This document shows positions 1 through 7,483 of a stretch of 64,000 bases of DNA, in pieces. The translations under genes and the position numbers were made by a program. A model generated the notes under the pieces. It ran no database searches. It saw only the letters and a program-made list of their open reading frames with translations, and was not told the origin of the DNA. Position 1 is the first letter of the stretch. Each line of letters starts with the position of its first letter. Source of the DNA: Actinoplanes ianthinogenes. Lineage in GTDB: Bacteria; Actinomycetota; Actinomycetes; Mycobacteriales; Micromonosporaceae. The stretch spans positions 7,818,501 to 7,882,500 of the forward strand of contig NZ_AP023356.1 of NCBI RefSeq assembly GCF_018324205.1, in the 5' to 3' direction.

Positions 1-723
1 GCCGACGCCCAGCAGGTGCCACTCGGCGTCCGCGCCGACGTCCGGCAGGCCGTCCTCCTTGACCAGGCCGTGCGCCACGTCGATCCGGAAGCCGTCGACG
101 CCCAGGTCGAGCCAGAACCGCAGGATGGTCTTGAACTCGTCGCGGACCGCCGGGTGCTCCCAGTTGAAGTCCGGCTGCTCGGGGGCGAACAGGTGCAGGT
201 ACCACTCGCCGTCCTCGACCCGGGTCCAGGCCGGGCCGCCGAAGATGGACGGCCAGTCGTTCGGCGGCAGCTCACCGTTCTCGCCCTTGCCGGGGCGGAA
301 GTGGTAGCGCTCGCGGAACAGCGAGCCGGGGCCCTCGGCGATCGCCTTCTGGAACCACTCGTGCTGGTCGGACGAGTGGTTGGGCACCAGGTCGACGATC
401 ACGCGCAGGCCGAGCGCGTGGGCGCCGGCGATCAGCTCGGAGGCGTCGGCGACGGTGCCGAAGATCGGGTCGACGGTGCGGTAGTCCGAGACGTCGTAAC
501 CCGCGTCCGCCTGCGGCGACGCGTAGAACGGGGAGAGCCAGACCGCGTCGACACCGAGATCCTTGAGGTACGGCAGACGGCTGCTGATGCCGGGCAGATC
601 ACCGATGCCGTCGCCGTTCGAGTCGGCGAAGCTGCGCGGGTAGATCTGGTAGATGACCGCGTTGCGCCACCAGGAAGCCGGTGGCGCCTCGACGGTGGGC
701 GGTGCGACCAATTGATCTGTCAT
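1..723 (-). CDS. GH13 alpha-glucosidase / oligo-1,6-glucosidase, 3' end cut by the window
   Basis: Hydrolyses alpha-glucosidic bonds of malto- or isomalto-oligosaccharides, probably in the cytoplasm because no signal peptide is present. The frame runs from ATG at 723 to the window edge without a stop: 241 codons of roughly 530-560 usual for the family. Visible GH13 regions are the N-terminal WWRNAVIYQIYPRSF (residues 18-32), DLVPNHSS (111-118) and GVDGFRIDVAHG (208-219), where Asp215 is the family nucleophile. The acid/base Glu and third carboxylate lie outside the window. It follows a LacI gene on the same strand, with a palindromic operator-like site between them, so substrate-dependent repression is likely. 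Exact substrate specificity cannot be read from this fragment. Confidence 0.9.
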   Translation of the reverse strand, partial: MTDQLVAPPTVEAPPASWWRNAVIYQIYPRSFADSNGDGIGDLPGISSRLPYLKDLGVDAVWLSPFYASPQADAGYDVSDYRTVDPIFGTVADASELIAGAHALGLRVIVDLVPNHSSDQHEWFQKAIAEGPGSLFRERYHFRPGKGENGELPPNDWPSIFGGPAWTRVEDGEWYLHLFAPEQPDFNWEHPAVRDEFKTILRFWLDLGVDGFRIDVAHGLVKEDGLPDVGADAEWHLLGVG

Positions 724-746
724 GGCGAGGAACGCTAGCAGGCAAC

Positions 747-758
747 TAACACGTGTTA
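747..758. promoter_or_regulatory. LacI-type operator candidate before the GH13 gene
   Basis: Perfect 12-bp palindrome TAACACGTGTTA with the central CG typical of LacI-family operators, 24 bases upstream of the GH13 start and downstream of the lacI-type gene. The likely ligand is the regulator encoded at 806-1876. Binding is inferred, not shown. Confidence 0.6.
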
Positions 759-805
759 CATAGCCCGACGGCTGCTTTCTTTCAGCAAGTTCTTTCAGGG
801 CGCCG

Positions 806-1876
806 TTATGCCGGATTTGTTGCTGAATCCCGGACGATCAGATGGGTGCCGAGCATCTGGTGCGGGTGCTGATCCTCGCCGCGGATGGCCGAGATCAGGA
901 AGTCGGCGGCCATCCGGCCCTTGGTCACGATCGGCTGCCGGACCGTGGTGAGCCGCGGGCGGAACCAGGCCGACTCGGCGAGGTCGTCGAAGCCGGTGAC
1001 CGAGACCTGCCCCGGCACCTCGATCGCCATCTCCTGGAGGGCGTCCACCGCGCCGTAGGCGAGGATGTCGGAGAGCGCCAGGATCGCCGTCGGCCGGTCT
1101 CCCGGCTCGGACATCAGCGCCTTCGTCGCCCGGTATCCGTCGGCGCGGGTGACCGGGGCCTCGGCGAGCCGCACGTCGCCGAGCGTGAGCCCCACCTCGG
1201 CGAGCGCGTCGGTGATCCCGGCCAGCCGCCGGGCGAGGGGACCCCGCTGCCCGGGATCAGCCGCCGGCCGTGGCCCGATGGACAGCACCGCGAGCCGTCG
1301 ATGACCGAGTTCGAGCAGGTAGCGAGCCACCTCCCGGGCGCCGCCCCGGTCGTCCACCTCGACGTGCGGCGCGCCCTCGTGCCGGTCCGAGTCGATCAGC
1401 ACGAACGGGATGCCGCGCCGGTCCAGCTCGGCCACCTCGCCCCGGTCGATCTCCAGCCCGCAGACGATGAAGCCGTCCACCGCCGCGTACGGAATCGCCT
1501 TGAGCACCGAGTCCTGCAACGGCGGGGTCAGCAGCAGCGTGTATCCCTCCCGGTCGCAGACCTGCCCGGCGCCCATCAGGAACCGGGCGTAGTACGGGTT
1601 CTCCAGGATCTGCGCCAGGCCCTGGGGCAGCAGCACCCCGATCGAGTTGGTGGTCCCGGCCTGGAGCATCCGGCCCAGGGTGTTCGGCGTGTACCCGAGC
1701 TCGTCGGCGACGGCGAGGATCCGGTCCCTGGTCGCGGTGGAGATCCGCTGCGGGTTGTTGAACGCGAACGATACCGCGGAACGGGACACACCGGCCATTT
1801 TGGCCACGTCGCTGGAGGTCGGCTTGCCGGTCTTGAAACTTCTTGCAGTGGGGCTGCCCGGCTTCCTCGACGGCAT
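806..1876 (-). CDS. LacI-family transcriptional regulator
   Basis: Sugar-responsive repressor of 356 residues, normal for LacI/GalR proteins. An N-terminal LacI HTH (residues about 20-65, TSSDVAKMAGVSRSAVSFAF, then the hinge helix around LGRMLQAG) is followed by a periplasmic-binding-protein-like effector domain, with TAILALSDILAYGAVDAL and VTGFDDL near the C-terminus as in ligand-binding LacI members. The ATG at 1876 has a GGGAG ribosome site just upstream. It lies between a GH15 gene (upstream) and a GH13 alpha-glucosidase (downstream), all on one strand, so it most likely controls alpha-glucan/maltose use; the inducer is not identifiable from sequence. Confidence 0.92.
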   Translation of the reverse strand: MPSRKPGSPTARSFKTGKPTSSDVAKMAGVSRSAVSFAFNNPQRISTATRDRILAVADELGYTPNTLGRMLQAGTTNSIGVLLPQGLAQILENPYYARFLMGAGQVCDREGYTLLLTPPLQDSVLKAIPYAAVDGFIVCGLEIDRGEVAELDRRGIPFVLIDSDRHEGAPHVEVDDRGGAREVARYLLELGHRRLAVLSIGPRPAADPGQRGPLARRLAGITDALAEVGLTLGDVRLAEAPVTRADGYRATKALMSEPGDRPTAILALSDILAYGAVDALQEMAIEVPGQVSVTGFDDLAESAWFRPRLTTVRQPIVTKGRMAADFLISAIRGEDQHPHQMLGTHLIVRDSATNPA

Positions 1877-1908
1877 GCACGCTCCCTGGTCTGAGCGCTC
1901 ACCATAAC

Positions 1909-3807
1909 TCAGTCGGCGGCGGCCCCTCCGCGGCGCGTGGCGGGCAGCACCGTGTGCCGGCGGGCGGCGGCCCGCGGGAACCGGTCCAGCTGGCGGTCCA
2001 GGGTGACCGCCGCGTCGATCAGCGACAGGTGGGTGAAGGCCTGCGGGAAGTTGCCGAGCTGCTCGCCGGTCAGCCCGATCTCCTCGGAGTACAGGCCCAG
2101 GTGGTTGGCGTAGGTGAGCATCTTCTCGAACGTCACCCGGGCCTTGTCCAGCTCACCGGCCCCGGCCAGCGCGGTCACGTAGGCGAACGTGCACAGCGAG
2201 AAGGTGCCCTCCGAGCCGCGCAGGCCGTCCGGGGAGGCGGCCGGGTCGTACCGATAGACCAGGCTGTCGGTGACCAGCTCGCTCTCCATGGCCCGCAGCG
2301 TCGACAGCCACATCGGGTCGCCCGGCGTGATGAACCCGACCGTCGGCATCCGCAGCAGCGACGAGTCCAGCACGGTGGTGTCGTAGTGCTGCCGGAACGC
2401 CTGCCGGGCCGGGCTCCAGCCACGCTCCATGATCTCCGCGTAGATGGCGTCCCGCTGCCTGCGCCACTCGTCCAGCGGAGCGGGACGGCCGAGCTCACCC
2501 GCCATCCGCAGACCACGATCAAGAGCAACCCAGCACATCAGCCTTCCGTACGTGAAGTCCTGCCGCCCGCCCCGGGTCTCCCAGATGCCCTCCTCGGGCT
2601 GCGACCAGTTGCCGGCCACCCAGTCGAGCATGTGCCGGATCGCCTGCCAGCCCCGATGCCCGGGGGTGATCCCCTGCCGCTGACCGACGTAGATGCTGTC
2701 CATCGCCTCGCCGTAGATGTCCAGCTGCAACTGCCCGGCCGCGCCGTTGCCGATCCGTACCGGGCTGGACCCGCGGTAACCGGACCAGTGCGGCAGCGTC
2801 TCCTCGACCAGGTCGCTCGACCCGTCCACCCGATACATGATCTTCAGTGGGCCGGTCGGGTCCTTCTCCTCCTGCTCGTACACCCGGTCGCGCAGCCACC
2901 GGCCGAGCGCCGCCGCCTCGTCGGTGAAGCCCAGCGACAGCAGCGAGTACACCGAGAACGAGGCATCGCGTACCCAGGTGTATCGGTAGTCCCAGTTGCG
3001 CTCGCCGCCGAGCTGCTCGGGCAGCGCCGCGGTCGGCGCGGCGACCAGCCCGCCGGTCGGCGCGTACGTCATCAGCTTGATCGTGATCGCCGCCCGGTAC
3101 ACCATCTCCCGCCAGCGCCCCTGATAGGTGCAGCCGCCCAGCCACGACTCCCAGAAGTCGACCGTGTCGTCGAGCAGCCGCATCGCCTCGGCGAGCGGGA
3201 ACTGGCGCAGCGGCCCGGCCGGCCCGGTCTCCAGCACCAGCCCGCGCAGCTGACCGGCGTGCAACTGGAGCTCGGCGCGGACGTCGCCGTCACCGTCGAT
3301 CCAGGAGCGGCCCGGGTCCTCGAACGGCTCCCGGATCAGGCGTACGGTCAGCGCCTCCCGGTCGCTCTCGAACACCACGGCCTGATCGGTCGCCCGGGTC
3401 CGGAACGCGTCCCGTCCGTACCCGAACCGCGGGGCGATGTGCACCGCGAAGGTCATCTCCCCGCGCACGCACCGCACCAGGCGGACCAGCCGGTGCCGGT
3501 CGGTCGCCGTGGCGCTGTCCGAGACCGGCATGAAGTCGACGATCTCGCCGACCCCGGTGTCGGTCATGAACCGGGTGACCAGGACCGCGGAGTCCGGCAG
3601 GTAGAGCTGCTTGGCGGTGTAGGCCGCGGTGGCCGGGCGGGTGGCCAGGTGGCCGCCGCGCTCGGCGTCGAGCAGGGCGCCGAAGATGCTGGGCGAGTCG
3701 AAGCGCGGCGCGCAGAACCAGTCGACGGTGCCGTCGGTGGACACCAGGGCCGCGGTCTGCAGGTCACCGATCAGCCCGTGGTCGGCGATGAGCGGGTAGT
3801 CCGGCAT
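1909..3807 (-). CDS. Glycoside hydrolase family 15 protein (glucoamylase/trehalase type)
   Basis: Inverting alpha-glucosidase of 632 residues; actinobacterial homologues of this length act as trehalases or as glucoamylase-like glucodextrinases. The N-terminal beta-sandwich begins LIADHGLIGDLQTAALVSTDGTVDWFCAPRFDSP-like, and the (alpha/alpha)6 catalytic barrel shows GERNWDYRYTWVRDASF (about residues 264-280) and a C-terminal GLYSEEIGLTGEQLGNFPQAF segment (about 570) carrying the conserved Glu pair. No signal peptide, so cytoplasmic. Start ATG at 3807; the ribosome site is weak. It is followed 32 bases later by the lacI gene, suggesting one alpha-glucan/trehalose unit. Trehalose versus maltodextrin as substrate cannot be decided here. 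Confidence 0.88.
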   Translation of the reverse strand: MPDYPLIADHGLIGDLQTAALVSTDGTVDWFCAPRFDSPSIFGALLDAERGGHLATRPATAAYTAKQLYLPDSAVLVTRFMTDTGVGEIVDFMPVSDSATATDRHRLVRLVRCVRGEMTFAVHIAPRFGYGRDAFRTRATDQAVVFESDREALTVRLIREPFEDPGRSWIDGDGDVRAELQLHAGQLRGLVLETGPAGPLRQFPLAEAMRLLDDTVDFWESWLGGCTYQGRWREMVYRAAITIKLMTYAPTGGLVAAPTAALPEQLGGERNWDYRYTWVRDASFSVYSLLSLGFTDEAAALGRWLRDRVYEQEEKDPTGPLKIMYRVDGSSDLVEETLPHWSGYRGSSPVRIGNGAAGQLQLDIYGEAMDSIYVGQRQGITPGHRGWQAIRHMLDWVAGNWSQPEEGIWETRGGRQDFTYGRLMCWVALDRGLRMAGELGRPAPLDEWRRQRDAIYAEIMERGWSPARQAFRQHYDTTVLDSSLLRMPTVGFITPGDPMWLSTLRAMESELVTDSLVYRYDPAASPDGLRGSEGTFSLCTFAYVTALAGAGELDKARVTFEKMLTYANHLGLYSEEIGLTGEQLGNFPQAFTHLSLIDAAVTLDRQLDRFPRAAARRHTVLPATRRGGAAAD

Positions 3808-3847
3808 GCTGCCAGGATGAGATCACCTGACCGATCGCGCCTCATGC

Positions 3848-3872
3848 GTTACGGATGAGCCCGTCCGGGTAT
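3848..3872 (+). promoter_or_regulatory. SigB/SigF-like stress promoter candidate for csbD
   Basis: GTTAC at 3848-3852 and GGGTAT at 3867-3872 with about 14 bases between resemble the actinobacterial general-stress sigma promoter (GTTT, 14-16 bases, GGGTAT). It lies 43 bases before the csbD start, which fits the known sigma-B control of CsbD proteins. One mismatch in the -35 keeps this tentative. Confidence 0.45.
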
Positions 3873-3914
3873 CAGCCTCACGAGAGAGAGTTCTGGATTC
3901 CTCCGGAGGTTGTG

Positions 3915-4088
3915 ATGGCTTTCGACGAAAAGGTCGACAACAAGGCCGAGGAGATCGGCGGCAAGGTCAAGGAGGGCGTCGGCAAGGCCACCGACGACGA
4001 GCGGCTCGAGGCCGAGGGCAAGGCCGACCAGACCAGCTCGAATCTCAAGCAGGCCGGCGAGAAGGTCAAGGACGCGTTCAAGTCCTGA
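3915..4088 (+). CDS. CsbD-family general stress protein
   Basis: Small hydrophilic, Lys/Glu-rich protein of 57 residues (MAFDEKVDNKAEEIGGKVKEGVGK...), matching the CsbD family of stress-induced proteins of unknown biochemical role. The ATG at 3915 was chosen over an in-frame start at 3855 because it has a strong GGAGGT at 3905-3910 and gives the family's usual length. A stress-sigma-like promoter sits upstream and a strong hairpin follows. It is convergent with the molybdoenzyme gene. Confidence 0.88.
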   Translation: MAFDEKVDNKAEEIGGKVKEGVGKATDDERLEAEGKADQTSSNLKQAGEKVKDAFKS

Positions 4089-4099
4089 GTGGAGTGCAG

Positions 4100-4127
4100 G
4101 CGGGCCGGGGCGGAAGTCCCGGCCCGC
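4100..4127. terminator. Bidirectional hairpin between convergent genes
   Basis: Perfect 10-bp stem GCGGGCCGGG / CCCGGCCCGC with an 8-base loop, placed between the stops of csbD (4088) and the convergent molybdoenzyme gene (4135). No clear U-tract, as is common in high-GC actinobacteria. Confidence 0.7.
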
Positions 4128-4134
4128 GCCCTGT

Positions 4135-5358
4135 TCAGGCGGCGCTGACCGGGACACGCACCACGGCGTCGAACAGGTAGCCCAGCGTGTTGTACCGGGC
4201 CACGTCCGGCTGGGTGTTGCCGTGCACGTCGGTGGCCCGGGCCAGCAACTCGTACGCCCCCGCGGCCGGTCGCCAGTCGAGTTCCCACTGCTGCCAGGCG
4301 CCGTCCCGGGACGGTCCGGTGAACCGAGCGTGCCGCCAGGTCGCGCCGCCGTCGGTGCTCACCTCGACCCGGCGGATCCGGCCGCCGGCCGACCACGAGC
4401 GGCCGGTCAGGCGGACCCGGTGGCCGGCGGCGACCGTGGTGCCCGGCTCCAGCTCGGACGCGCTCTTGATCACCTGACGGTCGAACGGCCGGCCCTCGGC
4501 CGGGAACTCCGGCCCGAACAGCCGGTAGAACTGGGTGTTCCACGGGGAGAAGAGCGGCTCGGCGGACACCTCGATCCGCCCGGCCCACTTGATGCTCGCG
4601 ATGCCGATCCAGTGCGGGACGATCACCCGGACCGGGTGCCCGTGGTCGGCGGGCAGCGGCTCGCCGTTCATCTCGTAGGCCAGCAGCACGTCGTCGAACG
4701 CCTTGGCGATCGGGAACGGGCGGCGCACCGGGCCCAGGTCGACGCCGCCGGACACGAAGTTCGGGTCGAGGCCGATCGGCTGCACGTCGACGGCGTCGCG
4801 GCGCACGCCGGCCCGGCGCAGCACGGTGGAGAGCCGGACGCCGCGCCAGCGGGCCACGCCGACGGCGCCCAGGCCCCAGGCCGTACCGGAAACTGTCTGG
4901 CCTTGCTGCGAGCTGTAGTAGCCGCGGCCGTTGCCGGCGCACTCGACCGCGACCGTGTGGGTCTGCGCCGGCAGGCGCCGCAGGTCGGCGAGGGTGAAGT
5001 GCGCGGCGTCGCCGCGCAGACCGGAGCCGGAGACCTCCAGGCTCCAGGTCGCGGCGTCGATGATCGGCGTGCTGGTGTGGTTGCGCACGAAGAACCGGTC
5101 GACCGGCACGAGGTAGCCCTGGTCCTTGAGCGCCGACCACTTCGTCTCGGCGTTGGTGCCGAGCACCCGGAACAGCTCGGGCGGCAGCGGCTTGACGATC
5201 GGCGAGCCGGCCGCCGCGGCCGGGCTCGACGGGAGGCCGGCCGCACCGGCGCCGACCGCCGCGGCCAGCGCGAACAGGTCGCGGCGAGAGAATCCACGGG
5301 CCCGGCCGGCCAGCCAGTCACGGAGCCGGGTCTCGTCGTATGCAGCCTCATCGATCAT
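4135..5358 (-). CDS. Tat-exported sulfite-oxidase-like molybdopterin oxidoreductase
   Basis: Molybdenum enzyme of the sulfite oxidase family, 407 residues. The N-terminus carries a twin-arginine signal (FSRRDLFALAAAVGAGAAG, about residues 23-41), so the folded cofactor-loaded enzyme is probably exported. The oxidoreductase molybdopterin domain follows, with TVAVECAGNGRGYY holding the Cys that ligates molybdenum, and then the C-terminal Mo-cofactor dimerisation domain (from about residue 290). No haem domain is present, so electrons must go to a separate cytochrome or quinone carrier. The neighbouring divergent gene encodes an SsuD-type monooxygenase that releases sulfite; a shared role in sulfonate/sulfite handling is an attractive inference. 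Confidence 0.88.
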   Translation of the reverse strand: MIDEAAYDETRLRDWLAGRARGFSRRDLFALAAAVGAGAAGLPSSPAAAAGSPIVKPLPPELFRVLGTNAETKWSALKDQGYLVPVDRFFVRNHTSTPIIDAATWSLEVSGSGLRGDAAHFTLADLRRLPAQTHTVAVECAGNGRGYYSSQQGQTVSGTAWGLGAVGVARWRGVRLSTVLRRAGVRRDAVDVQPIGLDPNFVSGGVDLGPVRRPFPIAKAFDDVLLAYEMNGEPLPADHGHPVRVIVPHWIGIASIKWAGRIEVSAEPLFSPWNTQFYRLFGPEFPAEGRPFDRQVIKSASELEPGTTVAAGHRVRLTGRSWSAGGRIRRVEVSTDGGATWRHARFTGPSRDGAWQQWELDWRPAAGAYELLARATDVHGNTQPDVARYNTLGYLFDAVVRVPVSAA

Positions 5359-5405
5359 GGCGGGGATCCTATCGAGCCGATGGGAGTGCTGGGTAGGCTC
5401 CGCGC

Positions 5406-6548
5406 ATGGACTTCCACTGGTTTCTGCCCACCAACGGCGACAGCCGGGACATCGTCGGCGGCGGGCACGGCACGCCGTCCGGGTCGGCGGGCGGGGTACG
5501 GCCGCTGACCATCGGCTACCTCGGCCAGATCGCGCGCAGCGCGGAGCAGCTCGGGTTCGTCGGCGCGCTCACCCCGACCGGTGCCTGGTGCGAGGACGCC
5601 TGGCTGACCACGGCGATGCTGACCGAGGTCACCGAGCGGCTGAAGTTCCTGGTCGCGTTCCGGCCGGGGCTGATCTCGCCGACCCTGGCGGCGCAGATGT
5701 CGTCGACGTTCCAGCGGCTGTCCGGCGGGCGGCTGCTGCTCAACGTGGTGACCGGCGGGGAGTCCAGCGAGCAGCGCCAGTTCGGCGACTTCCTGGACAA
5801 GGACGCGCGCTACGCGCGCACCGCCGAGTTCCTGAGCATCGTGCGCCCGCTGCTGCGCGGGGAGACCGTCTCGCTCGACGGTGCGTTCATCAAGGTGGAG
5901 AACGCCCGGCTGGCCCGGGTGCCGGAGGTCGCGCCGACCGTCTACTTCGGTGGCTCGTCCGCGGCCGCCGGCCCGGTCGCCGCGGAGCACGCCGACGTCT
6001 ACCTCACCTGGGGCGAGCCGCCCGCCCAGGTCGCCGAGAAGCTGGCCTGGATCCGCACCCTGAAACCGGACATGAGGTTCGGCATCCGCCTGCACGTGAT
6101 CACCCGGGACACCGCCGAGGCGGCCTGGGCGGAGGCGGCCCGCCTGCTCCAGAATGTGTCCGAGGCCGACATCGCCAGCGTGCAGGCCGGGCTGCGCAGC
6201 AGCGAGTCGGAGGGCCAGCGGCGGATGCTCGACCTGCACGGCGGCAGCCGCGACGGCCTGGTCGTCTCGCCGAACCTGTGGGCCGGTGTCGGCCTGGTCC
6301 GCGGCGGCGCCGGCACCGCCCTGGTCGGCAGCCACACCGAGGTCGCCGACCGGATCGAGGAGTACGCGGCTCTCGGCATCTCCGAGTTCATCCTGTCCGG
6401 GTATCCGCACCTGGAGGAGGCGTACTGGTTCGGCGAGGGCGTGCTGCCGGAGCTGCGCCGCCGCGGCCTGTGGCGGCACCCGGCGGGGGAGAAGGGAACC
6501 GCACCGGCCGCGATCCCCTTCGCCGGTGTCCCGTCCACCCCTTCCTGA
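5406..6548 (+). CDS. ssuD: FMNH2-dependent alkanesulfonate monooxygenase SsuD
   Basis: Class C two-component flavin monooxygenase (luciferase-like TIM barrel, 380 residues) that oxidises alkanesulfonates to aldehyde plus sulfite using FMNH2 from a partner reductase. The N-terminus MDFHWFLPTNGDSR and blocks such as TPTGAWCEDAWL, YLTWGEPP, SPNLWAGVGLVRGGAGTALVG and LSGYPHLEEAYWFGEG match the SsuD subfamily along its length. The Cys in the CEDAW motif corresponds to the conserved active-site Cys of SsuD. It is solitary: no ssuABC transporter or ssuE reductase is adjacent, although a divergent sulfite-oxidase-like gene lies 47 bases away and could detoxify the sulfite made. Confidence 0.9.
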   Translation: MDFHWFLPTNGDSRDIVGGGHGTPSGSAGGVRPLTIGYLGQIARSAEQLGFVGALTPTGAWCEDAWLTTAMLTEVTERLKFLVAFRPGLISPTLAAQMSSTFQRLSGGRLLLNVVTGGESSEQRQFGDFLDKDARYARTAEFLSIVRPLLRGETVSLDGAFIKVENARLARVPEVAPTVYFGGSSAAAGPVAAEHADVYLTWGEPPAQVAEKLAWIRTLKPDMRFGIRLHVITRDTAEAAWAEAARLLQNVSEADIASVQAGLRSSESEGQRRMLDLHGGSRDGLVVSPNLWAGVGLVRGGAGTALVGSHTEVADRIEEYAALGISEFILSGYPHLEEAYWFGEGVLPELRRRGLWRHPAGEKGTAPAAIPFAGVPSTPS

Positions 6549-6678
6549 TCCGGGCCACGGGCGTACCTCCGGCGGTTCGCCACCGGTGTCGTCTCGACCA
6601 TCACCGATAGGATGTTGAGGGAACGACGGACCGCCTTCGCCGAGACTCTTGCGCATTCCCGACTGCCTGGAGCGTCCC

Positions 6679-7443
6679 GTGATCTCCAACATCGTCGCCG
6701 GCCTCATCACCGCAGTCCTGCTCGGCATCGCCGGTCTCCTCTGGGGCAACCGTAAGTACCTTGCCGTCCTCCCGGCGTTGTCCCCCGGGGCCCGGCGGGT
6801 CCGCGTCTCGATGGCGGCGCTCCTGCGGGTGAAGGACGAGGACTGCTACGTCCTGTTCAGCCACCCCTACCGGCCGGGTGTCTACGGTCCACCCGGCGGC
6901 GTCGTCAAATACGCGGAAGGCGCACGGCGGACCCTCGACTCGGTCGGCTTCGTGGAGCAACGGTCCGCGGCCCGGCAAGCGGCCATGCGCCACGATCTGC
7001 GCGGCTTCCTGCCACTGCGGAGCGTCATCTCCTTTCTCCGGTGGTACGCCTCCGGCCGGGACCGTGAGTCCGCGGTCGACTGTGTCCGGCGCGAGCTGCG
7101 GGAGGAACTGGCCGAGGTCGGCCACCCCGAACTGGTCCCGCTGGCCGGGGCGCTCACCCTCACCCTGGTTCGTGGCGTCTTCGAGAGACCGCCGAAGTAC
7201 GGCCGGGCCGAGCGGGTGGTCCGCAGGTTCGACGTCTACGACGTCATTCCGGACGATCCCGATGCGGTCGAGCTGGTCAACCGCCTAGTGGCGCTCGGCC
7301 GGGACCCGGCGGAACAACAGGTCATCGCGGTGAGCAGCGCCGACATCGAGCTGGGCAGGCACGGCCCGTTCCTGGTGGCTCCGCAGTCCGCGTTCCTGCT
7401 GGGAACCCGGCGATTCAACGCGGACCTGCCACCTCTGCGGTGA
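6679..7443 (+). CDS. Membrane-anchored NUDIX-like protein (resembles SMODS-associated NUDIX)
   Basis: Protein of 254 residues with one N-terminal membrane helix (about residues 3-25, IVAGLITAVLLGIAGLLWGN) and a cytosolic NUDIX-like domain. GPPGGVVKY supplies the Gly-rich start of the fold, and CVRRELREELAEVG supplies a RELxEEL catalytic-helix motif, separated by an unusually long insert of about 65 residues. This layout resembles the SMODS-associated NUDIX domains described in nucleotide-signalling conflict systems; assignment is by eye. GTG at 6679 has GGAG at 6669-6672; an upstream in-frame TTG at 6649 is less convincing. It is the first gene of a four-gene cassette (6679-11628). Role inferred: sensing or hydrolysing a nucleotide derivative at the membrane. 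Confidence 0.6.
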   Translation: MISNIVAGLITAVLLGIAGLLWGNRKYLAVLPALSPGARRVRVSMAALLRVKDEDCYVLFSHPYRPGVYGPPGGVVKYAEGARRTLDSVGFVEQRSAARQAAMRHDLRGFLPLRSVISFLRWYASGRDRESAVDCVRRELREELAEVGHPELVPLAGALTLTLVRGVFERPPKYGRAERVVRRFDVYDVIPDDPDAVELVNRLVALGRDPAEQQVIAVSSADIELGRHGPFLVAPQSAFLLGTRRFNADLPPLR

Positions 7444-7483
7444 CGCCGTCCGGGCAGCCAAGTGACGACGAAGGGCAGCCGAG

